Shown here in pieces: positions 46,461-60,104 of a stretch of 64,000 nucleotides of DNA. Position 1 is the stretch's first letter. Every line of letters begins with the position of its first letter. Under the pieces are notes generated by a model. The model saw only the letters and a program-made list of their open reading frames with translations, was not told the origin of the DNA and ran no database searches. The stretch covers positions 136,859,368 to 136,923,367 of the forward strand of contig JALGPY010000001.1 in the NCBI GenBank assembly GCA_023055425.1. The letters are read 5' to 3'. The translations under genes and the position numbers were made by a program. The stretch is from Linanthus parryae. Lineage: Eukaryota; Streptophyta; Magnoliopsida; Ericales; Polemoniaceae.

Positions 46461-48071
46461 AGTGGTTCTGTGAAAAGGCAGAATTAGAAACTCAATTAAT
46501 AGGTAGATAGAGTTTTCAAAAACAAAATCTTGATAGGAAACAGAATAAAACTGGAATAGGAATGTTGGGGGAGAGCACTGGCGAGAGGGCTATATGTGCA
46601 TTCTTGGGCCAAATGGGAGGCCTATGTTGTTGGAATATCAGGCTAAGATTCAAGTTGTTGCATTGTTTTGCATGATAACAATAATGCATGCTACTATTAG
46701 AGAGTATTGGATATGAAACTATACATGGATGATTTGCTTCCAGTGCGATCTTGGAATTTGATCAACGGACCGATATGAATCATGTGGATGTGAATAAGTC
46801 TGGTATGGCTATGGTATTAATCGAGAATAACTGCTATGACAGCCACTGAGCTGTCATATGGTTGAATGGAATTTATCTAAAAACAAATCATTATCAACTT
46901 GCATGATTAGATAAGAATTAGAGTGATTACGTTAGGATACAATTTTGTAGCTGAATGACCCTGTCATCCCAGCAGCCTGGAACTTGATAGAGTGTTGGTA
47001 AGAACATTTCATGGTAAAAACCAGTCTGGTATAATACAATAGTATTTGAGGAGCAAGGGATAAGGAATATAATTGGAGGAGGATCTCCATAAATAAAACT
47101 AATGTTAGCTGCATAATAGAACATTAACTGAAACCGTAAAGGTAGGATGTAGTCTTGTAGTGGGATGACCTTGACAGGCATCCTAGGTCTGTGTAGGCAT
47201 TGGATAAGGGGGAAACGAATAAGAAAGAGAGGGGAATTCGTTAGTAGCGGAGATGGAGTTAGATATGTAGAATATGCAATCGTAGTATGAAACATAGGAT
47301 AGGGGATGGGATGCGTGTAGTTCGGTACAATGAATGAATAATAAAAGAATTTAAAAGATGATCAGGAGGTCGGGGATATTCTATCGGGTGTACTTTTGGG
47401 GATAAGAGATGGGATTGGGTGTCTTAGGAGTGGTATGGAAGTATGTCAGGTTGATGTAAGGACTAGGAGACATTAGGAATGAGTAAGATAATATTCAGTA
47501 TTCAAGGGATAGGGTGGTAGTAATAGATATAGGAATGCTGACGGATCGCGAAAAGAGAAGTGTAACATAACAACGGGATTGTCATTAACTATAAAGAGGT
47601 TGTGGGTCATGAGTGGTACAAGGATAATTGCAATATCCTGGGGTTAGACAACATGTTGAGGGAGCTTGTAGAGTCGAATTTTGAATAATACATCGAAGTT
47701 TGTAGCAACTTGTTGAGTAGGGACATTAAGAAGGAAATAAACAATTTTGGGATGAGGAGGCACAAATGAGCATTTTGAAGAGTACATGGAAGCGACATGA
47801 CGAAATCAGGTCAAAGATCATGTGGGTCAGACTAACCGAGATGATATAGAACCTGAGTAAGAGGAAACTGATCAGCTCCAGAAGGACACCAAGACAAACT
47901 AGAGAAGGTCATAATTCCAATTGGATATCGACGTTGGCCGAGAATTCTCAAGGAAATTGGCTTTAAGGCGAGAGAACCAGAATGGATTCAGAGAGGGATA
48001 AGGGAAAGGTTATGAGGAATATGTAAGCTTAGGTGATCTTCGAGGACAAAGATTCTTTTAAGGGGGTAAAA
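46461..48071 (+). other. Element C interior, non-coding
   Basis: No gag, protease, reverse transcriptase or integrase text in any frame. A minus-strand frame of 122 codons (46927-47295) has no recognisable domain. The last 300 bases hold decayed pol-tail text ending in the F-K-G-G motif, then the purine tract at 48061-48070. Confidence 0.7.
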
Positions 48072-51000
48072 TGTAACACCCTGCAAATTCTTATAGGGGG
48101 TTAAATAGTAATATTTAAAAATTTTGAGTTAGTTGTGCAAAATTCTTGTTCAACACTATTGCTGGAACTAGCAAAGCAGGGAGTATCTGGATTTGTGTCT
48201 TCAGGTTGGGGCTATTGCGCAGTTAGTAAGAAACTGGGGAGAATGCAAATACCATAAAGACTTGATTTCAGGCTGGAATCTGGACAGTTTAACGATCACC
48301 AAAAGTTGTTGAGTAATTTGAGAATATTCTAAGATGTGGGGTCAGAGTGCAATTTCATAAAATAGGAGAAATCATGTCAAATTCTAAAACTAGCCAAAAG
48401 TTTGATAAATTACACTTTTCCCCCTAGTGCATGCATTCCACTTGTCACCCTCCCTTGTTCATGATTGCCACATGCCCCTTGATGTGGAAACACCTCAACA
48501 ACTCCAATCACACTTCATTTCTGCAAGAACTCTCTCTCTCTCTCTCATGCAGGATCTTCTTCCCTTTCTTCTCCTCCACCATGAACTACCACCATCACCA
48601 CCAGGCAAAACCACCAATACTCCATCTCTATCAAAATTGCTGTTGCTGGGAAGACCCTATAACATGTCGAACAAAACTAGTCAATTTGATATTTCATTCG
48701 AAGTGGAGCGAGGAAACTGAGATCAAAGTAGAGCTCGGTGGTACCAAAGTTTTTCTCCAATTCGACGGTTTGTGAATGGGTCGCCGGGGACTGGATTAAA
48801 CCCTGTCGGCATCTGCTTGAGGCAGTCGGGAGGCACGGGTTTGGGCTTCGAATTCGCCGGCTTCTGAAATTTTTGCCGGAGAACCACCATGGCTGTCGGA
48901 ATCGAGTAAGTGCCTTGTTAATAGCTCGTTTTCGGTTCTTGTTGGCTCAGAATGATCCCTGAAGTGTGTAGAGACATATTTGTAGCTTAGAATCCACCCA
49001 GAAACACATTTTACTAGGTTGTGATTCTCAGTTCTTGCGTTTTCAAACTGTAAACATGCACTGGACAAAGCCGAATTGCTCTCTCTGTGGTTAACCAATT
49101 TCAGAGCTTGATAGCTCTCTGGAAAGCTTGATTCTTGAGCTACAAGACCATGTAAATTTTCAGTCGTGATTGCTATTTTAAGATGCCTGAAAATTGAGCC
49201 GAAACCCCTAGGTGTATGAATCTGGGTTGTTTAGGTTGAAGCCCAGAACCTATCCAGTTTTAAGGCTACTTTACAGCCCATGTTCTTGCTATTTTGGCCA
49301 AGATTTGAGAAGCCAATTGGCTCTCTGCGTTTGTGGTAATATAGGCTACATGTTTAGCTAGGATTGCTGCCCCAATATTGTGGTTAACTGGGCATTAATC
49401 ACTTTCAAAATCTGCCGCAAAATAAAAATAAAAATAATAAAATAAAAATATATGCAGTTTGAGTGGAACAGTCCCAGCATGTTCTTCATGTCATGTATCA
49501 ATCCTATAGCTACTTCAAATCTTGTCCCTTTGAGCTATAAAGCGTGCATGGTTACTCCCTGTACCTGGGGTTGTCAATTTCAATTGAGTTTGGTGGATCG
49601 AACACACTCTAACATGGCTGGATTAGGGTTTAAAAACAATAGTAGAACTAGTTTTGGAAGTAGAGAAAATGTCACTAAGTGCTGTATTTCAAGAACTTGA
49701 ACTGCCAAGTTCAAATCCTTGTAACTTTGCGATTACTAAGTGACTTTGGTTGCTATGTCTAGAGCATGCCTACTCTACAATCAGCTCCATTGTAGTCTCT
49801 GTGGTTCTTTATAGTCTGGAAGTTGTTCCAAACTAAAGTGAAAAAACTAGGAAAAGTGTAAAACTTCTTTAAAGATGTGACATGATTTGAGGACATTTTC
49901 AGTTAGGACCCCGGACAATCAAAACAATTTGTGAGCAAGGAAGCCATCTTAGGTCTGTTGATCCAAGTATCTTTGGGGGTAACTAGCTGGGGAAATTTGA
50001 GTTGCGTCGGTCGAGCTTTGGGGATAAAATTGTGATTTGGTAACTAGAGGAGCAAATTGTTGTTTGTCAAATTTGCGGGGCCCAAGTTTAGTACCACCAA
50101 AATTTATTGATTATAGTACCACAGTGACCAGCTATCATAGGAAAGTTAAGAAGCTTAGGTATCTGAATCCGATGGTATTAAGTCAGCCTAGAGTTCTGAG
50201 GCTGACGTGTTGGGACACTATCTTGTTTGATAATCTTGTAAGAGGGGTAAAATAGTTATTTTACTTAAAAGATGTGTTACGTTTGAGACTTATGTTTTGG
50301 AGTTTCTATATAACTTAAATGGGTATTTTGTGGTGTAAAAGGCTATTTTGGATTATAGTTGACCAAATAAACCACTTGGGTCGTTCTTCAATTTTTCTAA
50401 TTTTAGGGGCCTCAATGCAAATAAGTAAAAATTTTCAACCTTATAACTATCAAGGAGTGCTAAAATGACAATTTTATACTTTTAAGCCTTGTTTGACGTG
50501 TTGAGGAGTTTAGGCTCAATCAGGGGGGCTAAAATGTAATTTAGACAAACTACATGGATCTGAATGTACGTAATCGGGAACTTGAGACTCAATCTTAAGT
50601 AGATAACTTGTGGACTAAGTGACTTTTGAGACTGGCAACCAGAAATGATTAAGGGGTTCGGAAACTGCCAGGGAGTGTACTGATAAGACTGAGACTTCAG
50701 GGACAAATAGTCATTCTGGGCTAGACCGCTAGCAAGATACTTGCAGATGCATTATGCCTCACTTATGCGGACACATACTGATAAGTACCTATACACTTGT
50801 ATGTATAGAGGTTGTCGGGATAGAGAATGATGCCGGTCAGGAGTGCTAAGCAAGCTACCAGGTAAGCATATGAATTCTTATTAGCTATTAAGAAATATAA
50901 GATCAGAAACAGATATGTGTCTCTGAGCTGGAGGAACATAAATCATGGAGTAACTAAAGGAGAATCTCTGATGTCTATGTGCACTCAAACATCGGAGTAT

Positions 51001-51737
51001 GTGTTTTATACATGCTCGTCTTGAATTTTTGGTTGAGTATGGATATTATACATGTATGTCTCTAAATAATTAATTGAGAATTAAATCTCTGGTACTATAG
51101 ACCTGTTATGGTCACTACAGGCTCCGGCCGTCTGCTCTGTTGCGGTATCAGACATATGGGTCCCAGTTTATGGGCTTAGCCGGTACATTGCTAGGTTCCG
51201 CCCTATGGGTTGCGATCCAGAGGGGGTGTGCACACTTAAGGTCTAGTATGTCTTGGTGGATTAATGAGTGGTACAGGAATGGGGAACTGAATATAGAATA
51301 TGGTTTAACTGTGTTTAAGCGATTAACTCGGATTTCAGGCACAACATTCTCTTTACTGTGTTATGTGAAACAGGATACTTGGTCATACCTTTACGAGTAC
51401 AGGTTTACCATTTTCAAAATCTTATATATAAGTATCCACATCTGATATAAAGTCTTTCCTGTTGTTGTAATATGATGTCGTGACGTCGCTTCCATATGTC
51501 CTTGGCAGGTGGGTACGCGGGGGATCAGGAAGTAGACAAAACACTTAGACGCTAAAACGTCGGAGTATAAGAACTACAATTGTAAGTTTTATTTTCAGTT
51601 TCTTTAATTTTGTCTCGTAACATAACCGTTAGAGTTAATCTCCTGGCTGAGCACTTCCCTGCTTAGCGTAGGACATCTCCGGAGAGTCTGGGGGATCTTA
51701 ATGTAATTATCCAGTACTCTAGGATGGGGGTGTTACA
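48072..51737 (+). repeat. Element C 3' LTR
   Basis: 3666 bp, starting TGTAACACCCTGC and ending GGTGTTACA before GAACT. Near-identical to 42801-46446 apart from the two small length changes noted for the 5' LTR. Confidence 0.92.
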
Positions 51738-51773
51738 GAACTCGAGGACGAGTTCTTTTGAAGAGGGGGTGAC

Positions 51774-52296
51774 TGATGCAGGAAGAATTTTGCCTGTTTC
51801 AGAAATGCTGTTTCGGTCCATACGCAGACTCAGTGGCAAAATTGAAGGATTGATGAACGGGGGAAAACCATACATGAATCTGACCAGAAACGACGTTCTA
51901 AAGATAACTCGTGATTCAGTCACGAGCACCATGCTGATTTGGCCAAATTCGGCTGTTTAGGGCACGAAATCGTCAAATTTGCTATTTTTAGTAATAATCT
52001 TTTGGTTAATTAGGAGGTCAATTTAAACCCGATTTGGGTCAATCTTTTACCAGCATGCTTTTCTTTAGTAGGACTTTAATTCAGAATAATTATTGAGATT
52101 TTTCTATTTTAGGTAAAGTTTAGGTTTTTGGCTACTTAAGTCCGGCTTGTGGACTTATTTTATCAAATTATCGATTATTGAGTTTATTTCAGAAAACATT
52201 GTGTTTTCTATGAACCTTATGGAGGTTCTTTCATGATTTCCCTTACATCTTCGTTGCTTCTTGCTACTCCCATAAAACGCCTCGATTCAATTCGGC
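51774..52296 (+). repeat. Element B 3' LTR, right end trimmed
   Basis: Starts TGATGCAGGAAG and follows the 5' LTR to TTCGGC. The final CATCA is replaced by GTAATAAT, the start of the TAA array. Confidence 0.88.
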
Positions 52297-52398
<102 letters not shown>

Positions 52399-55073
52399 TA
52401 ACAAACCCCCCTCCTGACATTTCTCCATCACCTAAAATTTCTCCCAAACCCCAACACATCTTCTCCCTCTCTCACGTAAACTCTCCCTCCTTCCTCTCTC
52501 TCTCTCTCTCTCACACTCCCGTCTCTCTCTCTCTCTCTATTTAATCTCCCTTCCACCTTCTCCTTCAAAACCATCACCACCCGACACCCTCACCACCTCC
52601 CTCCACCTCACTGTCTCGCTCTCTCCCTCCTCTGGTTCTGGCCAAGAGAGCCCACAACACCACCACCAACAAGCCACCACCATCACCAACGCCACCACCT
52701 GCACCATCACTCTCTCCCCTCCATCTCTTCCCCCGTCTCCCTCTCTGCCTCCCTGTTCTGCCGACAATGCAGCAGCAGCCACAACAGTGGCCACAGCCAA
52801 CCACCACCATCAACCCCGACGCCGCCACCACCATTATTACCGGCGTCGAGCTCGGCGAAGCAACCCAGTCCAAACCCAGCTCCCTTCCCCCTCTTGCTCT
52901 CTGTTTTGCCGACGAGAAGACACACCAGCGGCATCATGGCCGCTGCCTTCCCGAGGAGACCCGCCGGAATCCATGGCCGCCACCACCACTGCCCGTCACT
53001 TCTTCTCCCCCCTCCACTACTATCTCTCTCCCTTGCTATGCACGACCGGAATAATAGGAATGAGATGGAAACAATAGCAGCAGCAGCGCTGCAACAGCAG
53101 GTCGCCATAAACGCGGGCGAGGACTCCATTTTCCGGCGAGCTTCGAGCCCAAGCAAAACAGTGGCATCCAACCACTTCCAACCACACCCCTAGCCTCCTG
53201 GAGGTCCTACTAAGCCGATGGAAGCCTCAACAGAAGACGAGAACGACCGGAGAACGCCTAGGCGAGCTCCAACTCCGGCGACACCGACGGCGACCTCGAC
53301 CCGACCCGTTTCTTCATCGTTTCTCGCGATTCTTCGACTGGGTATGCTTGAAATCTTCCCCTGAGTTGTTTTTAGTAATCAAAATCAAGTTTTAAGACCT
53401 TAAATCCACGTTTTAATCGGTTACTTTGAATATTCATGTTTAGGGGGTTAAAGTGTCATTTTTAGAAACTTTTCAGGGGGCTATAATGTCATTTCAGAAA
53501 CTTGGGGGTACTTAGTGTAATTTTTAATTTCAGTTTCATTTATAAAATTATTTTTTATAGATTATTATTTATAAATTAATTTGGGGGTAACATATTATTA
53601 AAGAAAATATGTTTTTGGGTTTATAAATAAGATAAAATGAATATTTTATTGAGAAAAATAAAATAAGCTAGAAATATATATATAGGATGTATATTTGTTG
53701 AGATTGTATTAAGTTAGAAGCTCCGATTTGTAGGTGACGATTCCGTAGACGAGAACGAATTATAGGACGTGCTTGGATTATTGGTAAGTTAATATGCCTA
53801 GCCTCGTGTGCCTTTCTTTCGTTTCGCGTATCGCGTGAGTTATTTGTGAAATTGCTACCGTACTTGATTTATTTGAGTCGTTTATTTGTTTTTGAAATAC
53901 TCCTCTTTAAAATCTCGTTTGAAATTGGTATCCAAATCTAAATAACAATCCGAAAGACGAACATCTAAAGGTGATATTGTGAAATACTTGTAAAAGTGAT
54001 TCCCCGAGACGGACCACATCTTTGGGTTGGAAGTACGAAATTTGAAATCGTTGCCTCGGTTACCAAGAGTAGCACACCGCTCACTTTTTGGTCGAATCTG
54101 AATATCTATCAATCATACATCGATTACTTTATTTCTACCACACCGGCCTTTTTGTTTGGAACTCCTTACACGATTCTACACCTTGAAAGAAAATTTGGTA
54201 ATTATGTAAAGTGGAAAGTCGTTGTGCGTGGGTTTGTGCCATATCCCTGATACGATACATTTCTGACATATTGTGTTGGTTACTGTTATGAGATTATGAG
54301 ATTATGAGGCTCTGACCTCCTTTGATTAGTTATGGTTATGAGGCGCTGTGATGCGAACCTCCTGTGATTGAGTTATGGTTGTGTGGGTGCTTTTGCACAT
54401 ATGAGAAAGAGGTTGTGGATTGGATATGGTCACGCCCCGTATCAACTAGTTGCTAAAATGGATTTCTGGACCCGATTCATATTGATTATGAGATATCTTG
54501 AGATTAAAGTGTTATTGTGATTTGCTATTAAAATTGATTTCCCGAGATGGACCACATCTGCGGGACGAAACCCGAAATTTGAGATCGTTGTTTGACACAC
54601 CAAATCAGATGTGAACGCTTTTCCCGCGAGTATTGGATATTTATTTATCAGCGAATTGATATTCCTGTCGTATGTCTCATAACCTGTTTACGTGCTATGG
54701 GTGTTAGCTTACTCAGCCGTTTGCTGATCATTTTCTGTAAAAACTGCGTCGGCTTTTGCTATTTTAAAACCGCAGGTTGGCTATCGAGGTGGGGGAAACG
54801 TTCACAACACTTTGGACAGGAAATTTTGCTAGTTGGAAGATCACATAGTATATTATCTCACCTAAAACTGTATTCCTTGATTTTCAAAAGCTATCACTGT
54901 TGTATTGGAATTGTAATAAATTGTATTTGAAGTTTTATGTTATCGATGGTTGTACTAGCTATGAACCGACGATCCTTATCCGTTCCCAATGAGGCTCATC
55001 ACCTTGGGCGGAGACATCTCTTCCGAACGTGGGGCACGGCCGGCCTTGCGGCTCGGTGGGGTGTTGCAAAACT

Positions 55074-55583
55074 GATACTTTCTCTCCAGTAGCTAAGTTA
55101 CCTACATTCAAGTGTCTTTTGGCTCTTGCTGCAGTTGAAGGCTAGCATCTCATGCAATTAGATGTGAAGAATGCATTCTTGCATGGAGATTTGAAATAAT
55201 AAGTCTACGTGGATCTTCCTCTACGGTATGTTGTGACATCTTGTTCTTATTCTTTTGAACATATTGTTTGCCATCTCAAAAACTCCCTTATGGCCTAAAA
55301 CAAGCCTCTAGGCAATGGTATAGCTAATTTTCTTCAATTATGCAATCTCTCGGTTTTGTGCAATGCAAAACAGATTAAAATCTTTTCACAAAGAGGGAGG
55401 GTATTGGTGTTATACTTCACATTGTCCGAGACATGGTGCAGAAGGAGGTATTTCAACTCAGATATGTTCCTACAGCTCATCAATTGGCAGACATTCTTAC
55501 CAAATCTATTCCTTCTAATATTTTTCATTTTCTGCTTTCCAAGTTGGGAGTGTTTAACATCCACTCCACAACTTGAGGGAGGG
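55074..55583 (+). pseudogene. copia-2 reverse transcriptase end and RNase H tail
   Basis: Resumes after element A with F-S-P-V-A-K-L, then M-Q-L-D-V-K-N-A-F-L-H-G-D-L and Y-G-L-K-Q-A-S-R-Q-W. Near 55365 the text jumps to the extreme pol C-terminus (A-H-Q-L-A-D-I-L-T-K), so the Y-V-D-D box and most of RNase H are deleted. The purine tract TTGAGGGAGGG at 55573-55583 ends the interior. Confidence 0.87.
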
Positions 55584-55884
55584 TTTTGCAATTTATAGGA
55601 TTTATGTTGCTATAACATAATTCCCTCATAGTTTAACGTTGTCGTTTATTTCCCAGTCTTTTAATGTTGTCATCCAAGCCAGGTGGCATGGTTTGATTGT
55701 TGATTTTGTTTTCAGTTAGTATTTTCTTTTACTTAGAAAATTGCCTGATAGAAAAGGGGATATGGTTGAGAAAGATCCGTAATCACGTTTTCTCTGATGA
55801 ATGAAATGATCTTCAACTTCTTTTCCAATTCATATTTTCCTTCTTCTTTGCTTCTTCTGAATCTTTGATTCACCGTTTCTAATA
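55584..55884 (+). repeat. copia-2 3' LTR
   Basis: 301 bp, collinear with 31236-31532 with many substitutions and small indels, so copia-2 is far older than copia-1. Confidence 0.85.
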
Positions 55885-55889
55885 CAGAG

Positions 55890-56729
55890 CGTTCCTAGCC
55901 GTCTGCCATGACTTCCTCCACGGTTTCCCCCGCACTCCACGGACACCACTGCCACCATGCGAGAAAGGAACCGGCCTACCTATTTTTCACCTCTCCTAGG
56001 AAGAAAGCAATGAGCACACACGTAAATGCCTCCGTTGGAAATGCGATGAAAAGTATATTTGCGGACATAGTTGCAAGCATATGTTTTTGGCTTTGCTGGG
56101 TAAGGATGACGACGAAGTGGATCCTCAGTTGCTTAACGAGGATGATGATTCAGTGTGATCATTGACAATATTTCACACATAAACACATTGGCAGTAACCA
56201 TCACCCTCGTACTATAAAGCATGTCAGGAAAATTGTTGATGTTAACATCAATATTTCGGTCGACAGTGGTAATATGCATAATTTTATCCATGCGGCCACC
56301 GCATAAACGTTATCATTACTTTTGCATCCTGTGTCAGCGTTCCTTATTTATGTGGGAAATGGTGAAAATCGCTACAATGTGGATATTACTATCCCGAAAT
56401 CACATTTTCATTGGATGGTATAGCTTTTGAGATTGATCTTTAAGTGCTAGCAGTTCATGGTCTTGACATCCAGTTGGGAATGGACTGGTTGCCAAAAATT
56501 AGGGAAGTTGCTCACGATTACGACAAACTGACTATGAAATTCATGTAGAACTGCGTCTAGCGAGTTTTGACAGGGCAAGCAAGCCGTTCTTCAATATATT
56601 CTACGATCATACTCGTCGCGTGTGCATACATTTACCGGGATCAAATTGACGTCGAATGGGAGTGGCAAACATCATTTTTGTGAACTATTCACCAAGCAAG
56701 CTCACGATAAGTGGACTTTCGGGGACTAA
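55890..56729 (+). pseudogene. gypsy-2 zinc-knuckle and protease relic
   Basis: Continues the gag relic at 30052-30819 once MITE and copia-2 are removed. Readable pieces: C-K-H-M-F-L-A-L-L-G-K-D-D near 56078-56120; V-D-S-G-N-M-H-N-F-I-H near 56261-56295, a retroviral-type protease box with an altered motif; and L-D-I-Q-L-G-M-D-W-L near 56462-56492. Stops and shifts are frequent. Ends at Helitron H2. No reverse transcriptase follows. Confidence 0.75.
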
Positions 56730-59003
56730 TCTTATATAATATATAAAAGTAGAGAAGTCCTGAGAGTTAACCACAATCTGTCATTTTTCACCATTTATTT
56801 GATGTCGTTCAGACACGCGTGATCATACCAAGACTATATGTTATGCCACATCAAAAAAAATTATGCCACATCAAAAAAAAAAAAAGACACGTCATTCAAA
56901 AAATCCTATTAGGATGATCATTAACAAAAGAATTAATAAGTTTACATATATTAAATATGATTGAAAAGTTATGGGTTACAAAATAATTAATTATACGGGA
57001 GTTACAAATTGATGGGCAATAATCACATAAATAACCAAGAGTGTGTATAGAAACCTTTTAAATGATACAAAAATCTTTCATAAACAATTTTCTCTACAGT
57101 CTTCTATTCTAGCATATTCTATATTAGTGGGAATTATGTTTCTAATTGATTTTTTTTTTCATCTTTGGTCATTTAGATGAACAATTGGGATTGTGAATAA
57201 AACAGGGAGGCATACACAATAGGCGCTATGGTGAATGCATGCTTTCTTTTTTCTAACTTATATACATTTTTTCATAATGAGATAATATTTGCTATTATTT
57301 GTCTCAGTTTCTCATGCTCTTCTTTGGAACAGTCTTCTATCTTATATCATGACAACCTAATCTCTTGAATTTCTTTCGTTTCGATTTTTTTTTTTATCTT
57401 TCCTTGATTCATTTATTCATTTTTTCCGTACTGAGAGAATATTTGCTATTATTTTTTTAGTTTGTTGCCACTATTGTGATTTTATGCATGAGGTTCCTAA
57501 TTTGAATTTTGACTTTGACATCATTATCCCTTAGAAATATGTGTGTCTGGACCTTAACTATTGACTCTTGAAAGTATATATACCTTTATGCGTGTGACTA
57601 TATTTTCTTACATCTTGATTGATGAAATAGTTATTCGAGCTAGAAATAAATATGAGTTAGGCTTAATGCATTCTTATCCACTGTAGATGCTCTATCTACT
57701 TCCAACCCAAAGAACAACATTGAAAACGAAACATGATTCATGAACGTTCTTGCATCATTTTGCTAATCAAATTACGAGACTACTTTGATCAGGTGAACAG
57801 TAGAAAGAAAACAACTACTTTGATTGAACGGTATAATGCAACAAACTAGAATCAATTTAATTATTAAGGTTTTCTTTTCTTAAATATTGTAATAGGATCC
57901 TTGATGAAAATGCTCATATCCTCCCATGGACCTTATGCTTATCACAAAAATGAATATCGACCTTGAATTTATAGTACTCATAGAGTAGGAACATAGACTA
58001 TTAAGATTAAAACATAATGGTGAACTAATAACATATACCGAAATAGAAAATCGAACAACATAGATGGATTACATAAATTACTTCTTCAAACTTTACTATT
58101 ATCTTTCTTAGAGCATTATAATTAGTAACATTTGCGTTGTTACGATCATTTGAGTTACATTACATCTGAACAAGGAAGATAAACTTTAAATAAAGATGAA
58201 TGTGATAATTCATTCTCAAAATATTGCAACTAAAGAAATGCGAGCATTCGCAAATTAAAAAAATCAAAGTGCTTTAAGAGACACATACACATCACTTTCA
58301 CGTTTTTGAAATTTTGAAAATCTCTTATCTACAGTAGCTACATGCTGACTTTTAAATTTTTAACACAAAATATCGTACACAAAAATGAAAAAATAACTAC
58401 ATGAACAACAAATCCGGTATTCTGGACGGTTTACTTTATACATGCAAAAGACTTTAGTCAAATGTTGAATTTATAAATTGGAAAAAAATAATTTAGAGAA
58501 ATAATATTTGATCTTTAGATTATTGGAAGTGAAAATGTCATAAAAGCTAAAAGTTATACAAAAACTTCTTATGCTTCAAGAAAACCAGTTAATAAAAAAA
58601 ATAGTAAAAATGTTATCTCAAGTGATATCTTATCATTCTAAAAAAAAAAGTGATATCTTATGTAAAAATGTTCTTAAGTAACGGTCAGGTCTCCTTTGAT
58701 GTTAAAGTATTACCATATACTCTTATTAACAGAGTAATATGATGCCTGTATAAATTCAAAGGAATATGATGCATCTATGAACAACATTTTAACTACGGCA
58801 TATATGTATCTTTTTCTTATAATTCTTTCTTAATCGACAAATAGCGGGCTAATCCAAACTGTTGATATACATATATAAATATTTTGAGGAAAATATATAG
58901 TAAACAAATGAATATTGTTATGTTTAAATGTTTAAACAGGTGATGTCATGACTCATGCAACTAAAAATAGATCGCCCGCGCTAAAGCGCGGGGTAGCGTC
59001 TAG
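56730..59003 (+). mobile_element. Helitron H2, non-autonomous
   Basis: Begins TCTTATATAATATA and ends CTAG, with hairpin CCCGCGC-TAAA-GCGCGGG (58975-58992), inserted between A (56729) and T (59004). 2274 bp, no coding. It is a close copy of H1 in opposite orientation. Small differences include a local duplication of TTATGCCACATCAAAAAAA near 56840-56880. Confidence 0.9.
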
Positions 59004-60104
59004 TATGGTTAAAAAGAAGGCCGGAAACAAACTCAATGGGTAAAAAACCCTAGGAAAGAGCCCGTGGCTAAAAAATGAGCCAAAATAGGTGGGTGGCTCA
59101 CTTGGAGCCAATTTGGAGCCGGTGGCATGGGGTGAGCTGACTGAAAACCTAAACTTGTGGGATCAGGCGGCTCGAGCCGAGCCAAAAGCCAGTTGTTGGC
59201 TGGATCAAGCAGAGGCTGAACTTTTTGTTGCCTTCGGCTAGTCGAGCCGAATTCCTGGTGCGTTGGCTCACGATGATGGAGGGGCTTGCGAGGGCCTTTG
59301 TGCGGTTGTGGGTGGGTGATGGAGGCCGGAGATCGGCTGGGGAAGGTCGTTGGATGCCTTGGTTGGTCCGGACGGTGTCCGGAGCATCGGAGATGGTGAC
59401 GGCTGGGAGTGTCCCGACATAGGCGCCGTTGGGATGGTGGTTGAGGCCGTTTGTGGCCGGCGCTGGTCTGGAGCTGTTCGTCGGGGATCCGGGATGGTAG
59501 CGACGGGTGTAGAGGTGTTGGTCGTGACTGGTTCGCCATCGTTTGCGACTGCTGCTTTTGTGGATCGGTTTGGCTGCTGGGTTTGTTGAGGCTGGTCGGA
59601 GGTTACCGGAATTGCAGGTAGGACTGCTTTCTTGGCTACCGTTGGAGGATGAAGCTGCTTGTCTTGATCCAGCGGCGAAGGTTGATACTGTTGCTGTTCT
59701 TCATGAACTGGCTGCGGCGACAATAACGTTGGTTCTAGCTGCGCGCCTTGGGCTGCCATACGATTCACCGTATCATACACTTGCATGCAAAGATTGTCGA
59801 TGTCATCGATTTATTTTTTGACTGAGAGCGATAACAGCGCAAGGGAGATCACCTATGTCCGCCATTCTCTCAATGAAAGAACCAGTCAATACGATAACGT
59901 ATCGATAATTTGCAAAAACAAAGAGAAGTAAAAGAGAGAGTTAGAGAGATTAGGGTTGAGAGAATTATTTCATATTGATCCCTAATGCTGAGAAATTACA
60001 TTGCTTAAATAGATAGACTGGTAAACCCTAATCTAACCTAAACTTAAACGGTTCGACTCTACGGACCGGGAAAGAACTGCCGAGAAAACCCCGGACTCGT
60101 ATCA
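59004..60104 (-). mobile_element. gypsy-3: fragment of a gypsy element (LTR and gag start)
   Basis: On the minus strand an LTR starts TGATACGAGTCC at 60104 and runs to about 59890. A leader with TTCTTTCATTGAGAG resembles the primer region of gypsy-2. An ATG at about 59863 opens M-A-D-I-G-D-L-P, and a Pro/Gln/Ser-rich frame (59786-59268) of gag-N-terminus character follows with shifts. There is no pol. The LTR edge at 60104 coincides with the point where homology to DUF247 gene 1 begins, so the fragment inserted in the 5' flank of gene 2. Confidence 0.65.

Larger units (their letters stand above)
42801..51737 (+). mobile_element. Element C: LARD-type element with LTRs of about 3.65 kb
   Basis: LTRs 42801-46446 (3646 bp) and 48072-51737 (3666 bp) start TGTAACACCC and end GGTGTTACA, with GAACT on both sides. 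The 1625-bp interior has a tRNA-iMet primer site, no enzyme domains, a relic pol tail (F-E-D-K-D-S-F-K-G-G near 48037-48067) and the purine tract AGGGGGTAAAA. Large LTRs with a non-coding interior define large retrotransposon derivatives. LTR start and tail resemble element A, so both probably use proteins from the same autonomous family. It is the innermost, hence youngest, member of its nest. Confidence 0.92.
41772..52296 (+). mobile_element. Element B: minimal LTR retroelement carrying element C
   Basis: LTRs at 41772-42299 (528 bp) and 51774-52296 start TGATGC; the left one ends GCATCA. A primer site TGGTATCAGAGC follows at 42302, and a purine tract GAAGAGGGGG precedes the right LTR. Without element C the interior is only about 540 bp. 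It contains one frame (42347-42800) with a gag-like start and a pol-end-like tail. The right LTR lacks its last five bases, where the TAA array begins. Confidence 0.87.

Noticed and set aside
46927..47295. A 122-codon minus-strand frame in the element C interior
   Set aside because: Antisense to the element, AT-rich, no recognisable motif.
59033..59821. Proline-rich frames on the minus strand and Gly/Val-rich frames on the plus strand
   Set aside because: Position behind an LTR and leader suggests a decayed gypsy gag start; the overlapping frames are compositional. Not called as genes.
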